Below are positions 32,488 to 44,595 of a stretch of DNA of 64,000 nucleotides, piece after piece. Below the pieces are notes generated by a model that saw only the letters and a list, made by a program, of their open reading frames with translations, was not told where the DNA came from and made no database searches. The stretch comes from Paramacrobiotus metropolitanus (lineage: Eukaryota > Tardigrada > Eutardigrada > Parachela > Macrobiotidae). The translations under genes and the position numbers were made by a program. Location of the stretch: NCBI RefSeq assembly GCF_019649055.1, contig NW_026570238.1, positions 992,001 through 1,056,000 on the forward strand, in the 5' to 3' direction. Position 1 is the first letter of the stretch, and every line of letters starts with the position of its first letter.

Positions 32488-35400
32488 TCCCTGTGCACTA
32501 CGATTTTTCTTATTTTAATAATTTTTTTTATTGCGTAATGGCGTACAATTACTGTTTTGATTTTTTGAAAGTTGGTGCTTTCCCATGCACGTTTTGAAAA
32601 ATATCAGTATGGTATGCGGATTTCTTACAATGCTGCGCATATCGATTGTTCGATTATATTAAGAAGACTTTCAAAATTTCCGTAAAAATTCTTTTCTAAT
32701 TGAAAAAACTTAGTAAGACGAGGTTACTGAAAGATTAATTAATGCCAAACATTCATACAAATACAGGTTAGTAATACTGGAGAAACAGGAATATGTATAT
32801 AAGTATGCAAGAGCACGCATCTAGTGCATTACTGCGTGTCAGATTCCTGCGCGCATGTCAGACAAAATTCGTACATTGGTGATGATGGATGGTAGCAGTC
32901 TTCGCAGCGTATGATCCAATTTTACGACCTTCTATAATACCTCTCTCATTTTCGAAAGCGAACTGTAGTAAACTGTCAAGAACAATTTCGATTATAGGGA
33001 CCATTAAAACTTATTAGAGCGTTTTGTTTATCAACATTATGTTGCCCACGCACACATAATCTTCGCTGTCAAAAACAATCAAAATGTCGTGCATTCCCAA
33101 TCAATCGGGATTTTACTACATATTATAATGGTAGTCACGGCATTATGGATAAAGGTAAATGGGCAGACAAATATCTATACAGAAGAAAACTTTTCTTTCG
33201 ATTTTTATAGATGCAGTCATCTATCCATACTCATCAAAGGCCAAAATTAATAACCAAAGGAAAACACAATTTCAAATTTTTATTATAATTATTTTAGTAG
33301 CTATCGTCATGTAATTTTTGCTAATGAACGGAAACTGCATAAGAAATATATATTATTATTACCGGTATATTTAATTTACGTAGGGTTTATCTAATGGTCT
33401 CTTCGAAGTTTGCAAGTATGCGTCAAACCAAAGGCGGCAGAAGGCACCAACTGCTTTGACCAATTTAATCGATCATATTCCTTGAGGAACATAGCGCCTC
33501 CGAATTCGATTTCTCCTGAGATACTATCGTTTAGTGTCAATCAAATGTCGTTAAAATTAGGGTATATAATACATCGACCACCTTTGAGAAAATAATCAAA
33601 GTCCCCGTATTAATTTTCATTGTTGCATTACGCTTGCGGGGCAACGCGCGGCTGAATGTCTAACGTCATTTATTAATTTCGAATAATACTTTTTTATAAC
33701 AGTTACTTACTCAATCATCTGGATTTAAAAAACTCGTTGGTATCTGGTTGTGTTCTTGTATTTACTGAAAATTTATGCGTCACTTAGCTATTTATAATCA
33801 AACCACAGCTCAGATTTTCAGATGTTAAAGATAATCACTTAAAACCATTCTTGCCAAAAAAATTTAAAACCTGAATCACGTTATAGGAACGGAAGACAAT
33901 GAATGCCTCCTGGACGGAATCAAGTTAATAGCAGTGAATCAATCAATCAATTGTGTTGGCACATATGACGTTTAGATATCAGACATCTCATGCAATATTC
34001 AGAGGTATTACGATGATCTTTGACTTATGCTGTCATTTACAATATCAGAACAACACTAACAGTCTGGTATGATGACCCCTAAAATGTTAAAATGTTGCAA
34101 CTTTTAAATCTGCTGGTTATATAGGGTTGAGGGATTTTAGGACAATCAATATCCTTGGAACAAACAAAACGGTTTCCGGTTTTACCTTTCGTGACTACTA
34201 ATATTAATGCTGCGTCTGAATACAACTAGATTGTCATGGACCAAAAACAGGACTTCCTCGAAATTAAATTTCGCAGCTTTTTCACGCATAGTAAAAGTGT
34301 AGCATTGTTAAGATAAACGTTTTGGTCAATACATGAAAGTGGCAAACATTTCATTTTGTGCGTAAGTGTTTGTGCCAATCTGTACAAGGATAATGCAAAC
34401 AATGTCGGCAGTTACAATTTTTACAAGCACTTTCATTTGTAGTGTTTACCTGGGATAGAATCGGTTGCTGCGGTGTTGTATAACACAGAAACAGACGGTA
34501 TAGTTTGATGAAATTTCCGTAATTGTCGTTCACCGTTATTATCCCTTGGAAGAATAAGTAAAACTAATCCAGCAGATAGCATAAGCCACTTCCTGGTGAT
34601 TATTAGCCGGTGCTGCAGACACTGTAGAAACGGCAGCATGATCGCAATCACTGCCAGCTGTTTTGAGGTTAGCGTACAGCTTGGGCATCCTGAGCGGCGA
34701 TTTGAATATAATCGACATTATCGTTATTGTAGAACATGAGACATGAGTTACAAAAGCACTTGTACATATATCACGAATTACAGGTAAATAACCGCTTTTC
34801 AACCGATGTAATTTGCTTAAACATTAATCGATAATGCGTGTAAAGAGATGCCGGCATGAAAGGTCTCTCGCACTGGTCTCATCGTCCGCCTCAGCGCTCC
34901 CGATATCCGTATACAAATAATCAGGCGCTCACAACGAGGAAACTTTGCATAAGTGATCTGAGGCCCTCTCAGCGTAATTGCCCTTTTAAGTAGTAAATGT
35001 GCCGGGCGAGCTGGACAGCTGGGGAAAACGTATATTGATCCGCAGAGCGGCTCACGGGAATACGTCAACATTTAGCGTCTAGTTAGCATTTTCGCCGGGG
35101 CCACATGAGATATGCTATAATATTGGACGCGCGCGCATCGCGAAGTGGGACCTCGTTTGACTTCAGCGTTTGCGCGGCACTGAAGATGCACTACGGTTTG
35201 TCTGTGCGTACGTATGCATACGATGAGCGCTGGTTGGACATATCGGTATGTATATGTGTTGTGTTAACAAATTGAGTAATATTCGCCTATCCCGTGTAAT
35301 GTCGGGTTGTGCACCGTTCCACAACAGCGGATTCCGGTCTGTGAAATGAAATGTCGGCTGGGTCCTGTCAGAACCGCTAGAGTACGTCGGAACGCCCATT

Positions 35401-37200
35401 AAAACCAATACTGAAAATTGATTGCTCACGCTTCACCAAAAGAATCCCGCGCGAGCGCGGCGCGCGCCAGAGCCGAATTTTTCTTTAATGAGTTCGAATA
35501 GATTCGCCTTTAGAATTGATCGCATTACTGACAGGTCCAGCGGCAGTCTCTGTGTGTATTTTGGGCTTTTCCTGGATTTGCTTCGATGACAGCTGTAACC
35601 GTTTTTATCCAAAGTGCATTTTAATGCCATTTAATAAGTATGTTGTTGCGTAAAATAGCCTTTGCGGCGATCCCTACTTATTGCCGCCCCCAAACGTACA
35701 CATTTGGAACACATCAAGTAAAAGTAGACATGCATCCTTTTTATATAGAATGTAAAGCCAGAAATACGTTGAAGCGGGAAGCTTGCCTAACAGGAGCAGC
35801 TAGCGAAGTTAAAAGATTCACTATTTAACGGCAATTAAATTCGTTAGTGCTTTCTGTGTGCGGTAATGCGAAGTTGCTTTTGTATACTCGTAGAGTACAG
35901 TATTTGTGCGCTTATCTGTATCGAGCACCTGCAGTCTCCAGAAAGCTCCAGAAGTTTCAGTTAGAGTGGCATTTGCGGCTTCATATGATTAGAGATCAGA
36001 TATCGATACATGTTAATATCTTTTTTTTGTGAGAATAACTTAAGCAACATTGGCCTTAACAGTTCTTTAAAGATCCCAAGTTCCCGAAAATGCGAGATCA
36101 GACTATCGTTAGGAATGAGGCCAAGGGCATTGAAAGGTCACTTCAAGAGCATCCCTACTTGATATTAAAATTACGTCACTGGGCAAGGTTATTCTTCCTT
36201 TTCTTATGAAATTAAGGTTTGCTTAATTAGAAGTTGAGGTAATAAGAAAATTTATAATTTATTTGCTAACCAAATATCATAGAAGGCACACTAGCAAAAG
36301 CTTTTTAATTCATTTAAGTATTTTTAATATTTTTAACATTACATGTGGCCTATTTATGTCCTCTGAGTGACAGGAAAAAAATAGTAGTACAATAAGAATA
36401 ATAGTGACTTGAGTAATTATTCACCATAAGTTTAATTTCTTCTACCTGTACAATGAGACGCTTCCGTAGACTGCGCCGACTATAGCTTTAAAATTAAATG
36501 TTCTTTAGAGAATGTGATGACTTCACAGAATGTACCGCTTGTTACTGAATTTTGAAAGTTATTCCTAAACCATGGAACGAATTGAGACATATGCAGACAC
36601 TACGCCGTGTTGTTTTTGCACTCGCCGTAACCATTAAAGGCAGCGTATTGTAAAAGTAAGTCAATTGTCAAAGACTGTGGTGTTTACATGACTTATCTTG
36701 ACACCAGGCTGTGCGCACTTGAATTTAAGTGCGTTTGGGAGTTGCTGTAGGGAGATTAATCGGTTTCGATAATTTTAGGTTGATCGTAATAGTTTGCATT
36801 AGGATGGACTAGGGTAATGCTTCCATAACGAGATTTCTGAGATATGACCCACTGCAACACGATCGATAAACGGCAACAGAACTCTGTTGTAAAAAAACAG
36901 TGGTATTACTTTTCGTTTTACTTTTAAAACCGTTAACGTAGAACGAGATTTTATTACCGTAGTAACACTTTGCAGAAAGCTAAAGATTACCAGCTGTACA
37001 AACAGCTATGATTATTTTAGCACTTCTAGACTATCTGCAAAAATCATAGGGTTGTGTGCCATCGAATTTATCGAAACCACCGGCCCACTACCCGAGTAGC
37101 TATTGCAAGTGGGTTTTCGTCAAGTTCAGTAAGTAGTGTACCTATAGTACCTACTCGTATATCTATAATAAAAGCGTATTTATTTTCCGTCAGGCCTGCA
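32488..37200. other. Long gene-poor interval
   Basis: About 4.7 kb without a protein I can support. There are small frames at 34351-34802, 34817-35071, 35163-35429 and 35433-35630 (all minus), without known motifs. A GC-rich patch with GCGCGAGCGCGGCGCGCGCC at 35450-35469 and CGCGCGCGCATCGCG at 35129-35143 stands out from AT-rich surroundings. It may be a promoter-like CpG-dense region. Missing 5' exons of the ADAM-like gene could be here but were not found. Confidence 0.5.
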
Positions 37201-37224
37201 CACTGTTGCAGGACCTATACACTA

Positions 37225-37284
37225 TAATAAAAACCCTAGCGGGGCGTCCCCCGTGGGGACTGTTCCGAAGGACGGGTTTTATTA
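37225..37284 (+). other. Compact foldable element (three-stem structure)
   Basis: The outer stem TAATAAAAACCC (37225-37236) pairs with GGGTTTTATTA (37274-37284) with one bulged A. Inside lie a perfect hairpin GTCCCC-CGT-GGGGAC (37246-37260) and a small TCC-GAA-GGA hairpin (37264-37272). It is GC-rich inside an AT-rich spacer. It could be a structured RNA or ribozyme-like motif, or a short transposon relic with terminal repeats. The hammerhead core is not present. Confidence 0.55.
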
Positions 37285-37449
37285 CATAATAACTGCAAAA
37301 AACTTCTGTTGTGGAGTTGTTTACTGGGAAGATTGCCTGAGTGCAAGCTGGACGGCTATTTTAGCGAAATAGTCTGCGGCAAGTGCAACCACCTCGCGTA
37401 CGCGCATACGTGTATTAGTCTCGACTTTGGGTACCTGATTCCGAATTTC

Positions 37450-37840
37450 CGACTGCCACTATCTCCAAAATTTGCAGCATCAGTTTTTCGTTGTCACTTT
37501 AACGAACCTTCCCAGTTAATGTTTCAGAATAGAGAATAAAATTTAGAATTTTTTGATATTTTGAAAGTAGGTTTTTATGGAGAACCAAGAAAGTTAGTTT
37601 TGTTTTGGTTTCTCGTAGACTTAGCATAGGTCCGTCCGATGGAGGCGTTGCTTGCACCCTATGCTATGTCTACGAGAAACCAAAACAAGCATAACTTTCT
37701 TGGTTCCCCACAAAAAAATACTTATCAGAGATCAAAAAGCGTCAAATTTTTCTTTCTATCTTCTGAGATGTTGGTTAGGAAGTTTTATGGAAAGGTAAAC
37801 GAAAAACTAGTGCCTGAAACTTTGGATCAACTGACATGAC
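37450..37840 (+). repeat. Long inverted duplication forming a hairpin
   Basis: The innermost arms, 37582-37630 and 37658-37706, are 49 bases each and nearly identical when inverted, around a 27-base loop. The inverted similarity continues outward for more than 100 bases per side with falling identity. For example, TTTTTGAT, TCAGAA.ATAGA.A and AGTTTTTCGTT blocks recur in mirrored order on both sides. Identity is highest at the centre and decays outwards. That is expected for an inverted duplication kept as a hairpin transcript, and is the reverse of a transposon with conserved ends. Confidence 0.8.
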
Positions 37841-39356
37841 ATTCAGTGCGTTCTTTCACTGTTCACATACATGCTCCACCTCTGCCTCTGCATCTCTGCC
37901 CATCCTGAGTTACAGCATTTCTGTCTCTTGAGTTTACAGTAAATTTCTCTCTATTGTCAGTAAACGTTCTGTCTGTCCTCAGTTACAAGCTCAGTTTTTC
38001 CCTATCCTGTGTTACAAACTTACAAGTTACAATAGGATTCGACATGGATCCATACCTACAGGTATATATATACATACATATATATATATACCCGTGGACG
38101 TATGCAGCGCTACGTCCTTCGGAAAACAGAAAGTGAGACTTTCTGTATAAGAGTGTATACGGCTTGTTTCTTGCACGGTCTATGGGGAAATCTGTAACCA
38201 AAATGTTACACCCCTGTGATTGGCACAAGTTAGGGGTGTGGTTTACGGTATGTCAGTTAATACGGGCATACTGCTTATTACTGCATAGTCAGCATAGCTG
38301 TCGCTAGAATGTGGTTGGGCTAATAGCCTAATAATTATAGAAGTATTCCATGTGGTTTGTATCCAGTTCCCGTTTATCCCGATTATTTCCCTTTCCCATC
38401 CAGGCCTGACGGAGCTATTTCCGTAGGAAATGTCACTTTAGTGTTTTTATTACACTGTGTCACTGTTTTTCTGTCATTGCTGATACTGTGCAGCACAATA
38501 CTTAATGTTAACGCATTGGCAACATTTCACTGGATAAACATTTCAGTTTCAGTATCAGCATTAAAAAAACGTTATGTATTAGTGCCAGATGATAGACTGT
38601 TCAAAATGCGCGTAATGACTACGACCGAAAATGCTTGCGAACTGACCTACTACATAAATATGCCCTGTGTAGGAAATGCTCGCACAGTAACAGAAAATAT
38701 GCAAACAAAAAACATAAAAATTGTATAAAATACTTTTATTGCAACAAACAGGCTCTTCCTGTTCAGCTTTTGTACCAGTAAACTTTGTACTGTTCTTCGC
38801 AAGAACCTGTACATTCATAACTACGCACTATTTTACTTTATCTAATTACTTTACCTAGTTAAAGCAGTGTATGCACGTAAGCTGTACCTTAGTAGTAGTA
38901 GTTAGTACTATTTTTTCCCGAATTGACATGGAAACAGTGTTCTTTGCTTTCACCTTCAAACTCAGTTTGTTGTTGTTTATACTAGTTTACTGATTGTAAA
39001 GCAACGGTGCAGTGAAGTTGCAGGTACGTATAACACGGAAGAGTTTAAAACACGCGAGCCTACCAAGAGATTGATGCATAGAATACGTAAAGGCATAGCA
39101 TGAATAGCTTTGTACATGCATAAGTAACCGGAAATGGAGACCTAGCACCGGAAGCAGCCATAAGTTGTTATAATTCCTATCAAACTTAACTGCGCAAAAA
39201 GAATTTTTTTAGAAACCCAGGCATTTTTAATAAGAAACAATCTGAATACTTCGTGGAAATTATTGTTCTCGCAATAACTGCGAACGAACGTAGATCTGGA
39301 TTGTAATATTGTGAGAAACCATAAATTCTGTGCGTGAATTAGCTAGTTGTCCTGTT
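37841..39356. other. Gene-poor interval with microsatellites
   Basis: A short TA/TACA microsatellite lies near 38062-38092. A repeated CTCTGCCTCTGCATCTCTG-like tract and TCAGTTACA-type short repeats lie at 37.87-38.03 kb. A 123-codon plus-strand frame (38357-38728) has one hydrophobic helix (LVFLLHCVTVFLSLLILCS) but no other support and no ATG at its open start. I would not call it a gene. Confidence 0.5.
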
Positions 39357-41268
39357 ATGAACACTTCAGGGTGTGATCAGAAGGATTTCAGTGGTTTATG
39401 CAAGCTCATCGAACCCTATCCTTGGAAGGAGCGCATACATGTCAGCCACGGAGGCGAGAACGACCCTTGCAAATTCTACTGCACTACATACGCTACAACC
39501 TTCGGGAACACTGGCGCGCATTATGCAAAACGCTTCACGCCGCTGACTAATAGCGGTCCAGACAGCGGTTGGACACATGAGCCCGTCTCTCAACCCCACG
39601 TTGTTAATTGCCAACTGCGACGGTCATTATGCCTTGTTGAAAGCGGGATTATCCACAATATAGCGCACATATAACATACACTCCCCCAACACATGTAATG
39701 ACTTTTTTCATTATACAGAGAGATAAATGCAGCGGAAGCAGCTGGTGCCGCACAAAGAGATGTCACGACGCATGCGGCATCATACATGCAACCGAATATC
39801 CCGCCGAAAACGGCCTTCATTAACGATGTATATGCCGGAAACAACCGGCCATTTTATCCCGCTATTGGCCAAGAGGGCTTGCCCAGGGATCTGGTAAGGG
39901 GCAGTCTCTTCCACCGGTAAACATGCTACTCCTTTCTAACGTCTGCATGAATACGCATCTAGCTGTTGAAACAACCCAAGCAGTTTTTAATTGCGTTTTT
40001 AATTTAGATTTTAATTTAGATGCGTAGTTTTTTACCTGCGACCGAATACCAAACGAATATTTCGACCTTGCCCTTGAAACCGTGGATGGCAACCAAGTTG
40101 GCTTTAGGCAGCCCATGTTTCACCGACAAACAGTCCGCGTTTCTTAAAGGCAATACGTTCCATAACTATTTCGTTTCCCCAGAAATAATGGAAAGTGGTC
40201 AATTTGGCGTACGTCGTGGTAACATTGTATCGTTTTTTCCCAAACATGGTAAACCTAATGTGTTGTAGGTAATTATAGCGATACTATCTATTAGTAATTT
40301 TTGTAATAACACAAATTTTACTTTGTAAGCAAAGTGTTGTTGTTTGTATTGTAAGTAATACATACGACCATAACACTATTCGTTCGTTATGCAAGCATAT
40401 ATATTGTTATACAATTGCAAGCAATACAAAGTTTGGGGATATAGATGCTTATCCATAAAATTAATGAGCTCTTAATTATCGTCGGCATTCCTGACATACA
40501 CAGCTTGTTTGTGTGCAATATTCAAAGCAATATTACATCTGAGCACTGCGAGAGATCGCCGCATTGGATTATTAATAATATTGTTAGTTAAGTGCCTTCT
40601 AAACATCGTGCTCTACCTTACGTTAGGCCAGTTCCACCGGAGCTACCGTATATCAAGCAAGCTTCTCTGGAAACTCAGGAACTCCACAGACTTCTGTAAG
40701 AGCCGGCAAAAGGGACAAAGAAAACCATCGGACGCAGTACGACGGGTCCCAGAGCATGATCCATAACGAAGTTGTAAGGAAACCGTGTAAACGTTTTTTG
40801 CGTAATAACCGCATGCTTACGGATGAACTCTTGTCTACGTAACTGCACTGTTCTACCACAGGCATTGTTACCCCCAAAGCCAGAAGATGACGATGTATTG
40901 TCGAAACGCTGGGAAACGTAAGTTATCCAAAACCTGGCACGATGATTTTTTACTGACGTTAAGATGACAGCGCAAATTGAACGCGCTTATAGCACAGTAC
41001 TTAAAAAATGAAGCACTTAAATGCAAAATCAACAAATAAACCGGAAAAAGACGGTTTTTCTCCTGTCTGACAATTACAGAGCTATTAATCGGCGTAAATT
41101 TTGCTTTTTAATTGGTTGAACAGGCAAAACGACAGTACGTACAAATGGAGTGGATGGAAAGAAACGGAAGATGCTCGAAGCGCCCACCGACCTTTGGGAC
41201 CTTTGCAAATTCTCACTTCTGGTTCCACGCAAAATCAGTCCTTTCTTGACATTGCTCAGAATATTTAA
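39357..41268 (+). CDS. Probable axonemal protein, SAXO4/PPP1R32-like, multi-exon
   Basis: Exon 1 starts MNTSGCDQKD at 39357 and contains DPCKFYCTTYATTFG, then SGPDSGWTHEPV. This resembles the DPxKFYxTSYxTAYG opening and the later GxT repeats of PPP1R32/SAXO4 as I remember it. Exon 2 (about 39718-39892) reads INAAEAAGAAQRDVTTHAAS and ends RDL at a GTAAGG donor. Exon 3 begins after TTTAG at 40020 (MRSFLPATEYQTN.., KQSAFLKGNTFHNYFVSPEI). Further probable exons are VPPELPYIKQASLETQ (40.63 kb), LLPPKPEDDDVLSKRW (40.87 kb) and a last exon with YKWSGWKETEDAR.. ending at TAA 41268. SAXO proteins are microtubule inner proteins of cilia and sperm flagella. The exon 1-2 junction is not solved, and the family call is tentative. 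Confidence 0.45.
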
Positions 41269-41473
41269 AAGATTAACATATGATATTATTACATAAATAC
41301 GTTAGGAAATTTGAGAACGCACGGGAAGCTATAAGTTTGCGATCAATAACATTGATGATGATTTGATCCACGATTGCGTACGATATACAGTATATGACAT
41401 TCTGTTCTGTTTATTTGACTATTTTTGGCTACAAGCATGATGATGAATATGACGCCAAAAGTAGGAAGAGTTT

Positions 41474-43111
41474 TTAAAGTTTTTCGTTCCTTGAATTTAG
41501 AATAACGAATAACAATTCTCCGACAAAAGTGACAAGCGCAAACGCAATGCCCAGAAGCCAGCCATTCCAAACAAAACGCACCCGCTCTAAATTGACGTTA
41601 CCATACGACGCCAGACGAACAGGGAAATATGTATCCGGTCCACAAAGCGGTTCGGCTTTTCCAATACGCCCATTTGTGCGTAATCCTTGCTTGAACATAT
41701 GGGGAATAATGCCTACCTCCCAAAATCGGTAATAGCTATTAAAGCAAGAGGAAAAGCGTTACAATTTTAATAAACATAATTTATCTAGTGACACGACATA
41801 TTATGCTGCCGTAAGAATTTGCTTATGCAAGCTTCTGCTCTTAAATGAACGTGTCCACAATTATTAAATTAGTCTACAATTTACATCGCACGCAACTGCT
41901 TTTGGAATACTTCGATGCTTTTGGACCCATAAGGCAATACAAACGAGGCAATAGGTAATTTAATAGGGGTCATGGCAATTACTTGTGGATGACACCGTCC
42001 ATCGATTAAAAATTTGGAGTAATTTCCGATCTCCGCAAACACATCATCTCCGACCATGGTTGCGAATTTATCTTCGATCTGCATACGCTGGATGTTCCCA
42101 ATCCATTGTTTCTTATCGTCAGAAACAGTCACAATTCTGGCAACTGACCTTTCCATTGGATTTATGGAGTTCTGAATGGAAAAAATTATTCGTGTCATAT
42201 AAAAAATGTTTTTATGGTATGCAACAACGCTGTCAGTTGTAATAATCCAGTTTATTCGTGCAATAATTATTATTACGCCCTCAATGAATTTGAAGAGATA
42301 CGTACTTCCACCTCGGTACTCAAAATGCATGTTGTCATGCAGGAGCTTACATTCAAAAACTGTTGGGCTTGGCTTGTCGTTTCGACTTGGAAACCAGACG
42401 ACAAAAGGGTTTCGAAATTAGTAAACGGCAGGGCTTTATTAGGCAGAACGGTAAAAATGTATGACATGGTGCTTGTAAACATGGTGGTAATGATAAATGA
42501 CCAGCACAACCACAGGAGTAACAGCGCCCGCACGGAGCCGGAAAGCGGTCCCGTTGGTGGTCGAATGTCGTCTGTTTGTGCATATTAACAAAAACTGTTT
42601 CATTAAACTCTCTTGTGAATGATTAGGTACCTATCAGGATTATTATATTTGTTGTACCTTGATTTAGCGTTGCTCCAAATAAAAGGAATGCAGTGTACAT
42701 GAAATAATGAGCAAAAAGACGGCGCCGCAAAAGCACGATGCATCCGGTAATGAAGAACAAAGTAATGATAACGGTCAGCCACACATCCCAGGTGGCAATA
42801 CGCGAAGGCGACACAACCACTCCGTAGCTTCCGTAAGTATGCTCAAGTTTGTTTTTGCTAATTAATACAGAATATTCGCGACTAAAAAAGGAAGGCACAT
42901 AGTGATGATATTTGGCCCGGTTGTATGTCATTCCCAGGGCGGCAATACCCACATCGGCTGTTTGGTTAGTAAGGGCACCCAAAACACCATCCAGATGCTC
43001 GTTTTTAAGTCCTTTGCGGGGCACCTCCCGGATTATACATCTGCAAGAAAAGCGTTGTTGGATGCCATACAGATAGCAATCAGGAGCAACTAAAACGCAG
43101 CCGAAAGTCAT
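41474..43111 (-). CDS. Ionotropic glutamate receptor / IR-type channel subunit (5' exons incomplete)
   Basis: From right to left: the ligand-binding S1 part (DCYLYGIQQRF.., GALTNQTADVGIAALGMTYN then RAKYHHYVPSFF); TM1 (WDVWLTVIITLFFITGCIVL); the pore/TM2 (FMYTAFLLFGATLNQG); and TM3 (LLLLWLCWSFIITTMFTSTM). S2 follows (RSVARIVTVSDDKKQWIGNI to SKSIEVFQKQLRAM), and TM4 (VWNGWLLGIAFALVTFVGEL) with a short tail to the stop at 41474. In TM3 the usual SYTANLAAFLT of canonical iGluRs is replaced by TSTMSYIFTV, so this is a divergent IR-type subunit rather than an AMPA or kainate receptor. Introns are short. The amino-terminal domain and signal peptide were not located. A minus frame at 43628-43828 could be a 5' exon. 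Confidence 0.75.
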
Positions 43112-44595
43112 TGTGGCACCGCTTCGTGCGTTGTCAAGTTGAACAAGTCAAGTTGAACATTAGTCTGATTATAATAGCGTTACCAGCGTGATTATGAACT
43201 TTCTTTTATATTGATTTGCGGGAACTAAAGGCACCGTGCCGTACACAAATGCAACTCTCTGTAAAATATATAGAATTGGTAATCACATACTTATAATTTC
43301 TTAGACGGCAAATGAGTTCCAAAGCGCTTATAAGAACGCAGTACCATGGGCCAAGCTCACTGCGGCATATATAGGGCTCCCGCTGAAAAACCCGTCAGTA
43401 ACGTCAAGATGTAACGTTAAATTTGATGTGGAATGCATATTACCACTATAACATAGAAAAGCTCCATGTTGTTAAATGTTAGAACACCAAATACACTCCC
43501 AATGGATTCGATACAACCAACTTAAAAATGAACATTAATTACCTGATTGGCCGCAATAAAAATTATCCGCATAGCGCCCATGCTGGTGTACTTAACCACA
43601 ATCGCAACAAACATATACAGGGAAAGGTCAAGGCGACGGAAACTGCAACCGGAGTGATGTGCGCTGAGTTGTACAATATCTGAGGTAGTCTCTGTCTACA
43701 AAATTTTTCGTTTCAGGTTCAGTTAAATTAAACTGTTTAAACGAGCTTAGATAATGTAAGTTTATTAAAGCCCATACTAGGGCAAACTGTGGTATTTCAT
43801 ATAAAATTTTCCGAGTACTAGGACACACTTATTGCAGATTTGTATCGTACGTACAATATACAGTTGCAATCAGCATCAATACGATAGCTCAGGCTAGTTT
43901 CGACAGCATGATGAATTTACAAATTACAGGATGCCTGTACTACCAGTTGCGAGTAGGTTCGTTGAGTCCACTTGCTTATAGGTTTGCGTTTTAAACGGCT
44001 CATTTTGCGTCATGTACATATTTGAAACCGTACAATAAAGGGATGGTCTTATGCAAACAAACAGCCATGATTTCTAGTGGGAAATTGATCGGAAACAACT
44101 GATGCGACATAATGTGCACTTATATTCACGTTGCGGTTAACACCGGCTATTAATCGCTTATGTTAACACTGTAGGAATAACGTGGTTCACGTCCTAAAAC
44201 CTTTAAAACTTTTAAAATCAACCCACGAGTACTAAGGATAAAATTGTAGTCTGCAATTATAATTATGGACAGTTCAGATTTATGTTTATGTCATTTCACA
44301 GGCAGCGGGTCAAAACGGTCACAGTAAGCTGGCTCATGATTCTGCGCTTCATTGTCAACATCCACAATCTACCCACATTCCACAAAAAAACCAGCATGCA
44401 TTAAAAAAACCAGAAGAGCTTTAGAATTAACAACATAATGCGGTCGTCCGCCGCAATCTATATTCATTTATTAAACTACTTATGCTGGGATACATCATTA
44501 ACAAGATAATCAGGGTTAAAGCGCTAAAGGTCTCACTGTAAGTTGTGCATTAAAAACAGTGCACAGCTCTTTTACCATAACGGTCAACGCCGCGC
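43112..44595. other. Possible 5' exons of the ionotropic receptor and spacer
   Basis: A minus-strand 66-codon frame at 43628-43828 (KILYEIPQFALVWALINLHY) may be an upstream exon of the receptor. The rest (43.83-44.59 kb) shows no recognisable coding. Confidence 0.35.

Noticed and set aside
37225-37284. tRNA or hammerhead
   Set aside because: No T-loop or anticodon arm pattern and no hammerhead core.
38357-38728. 123-codon plus-strand frame with a hydrophobic helix
   Set aside because: No ATG at its open start, no splice or family support, and AT-rich context.
41985-42588. Plus-strand frames across the ionotropic receptor
   Set aside because: Antisense shadows of TM3/S2 receptor exons.
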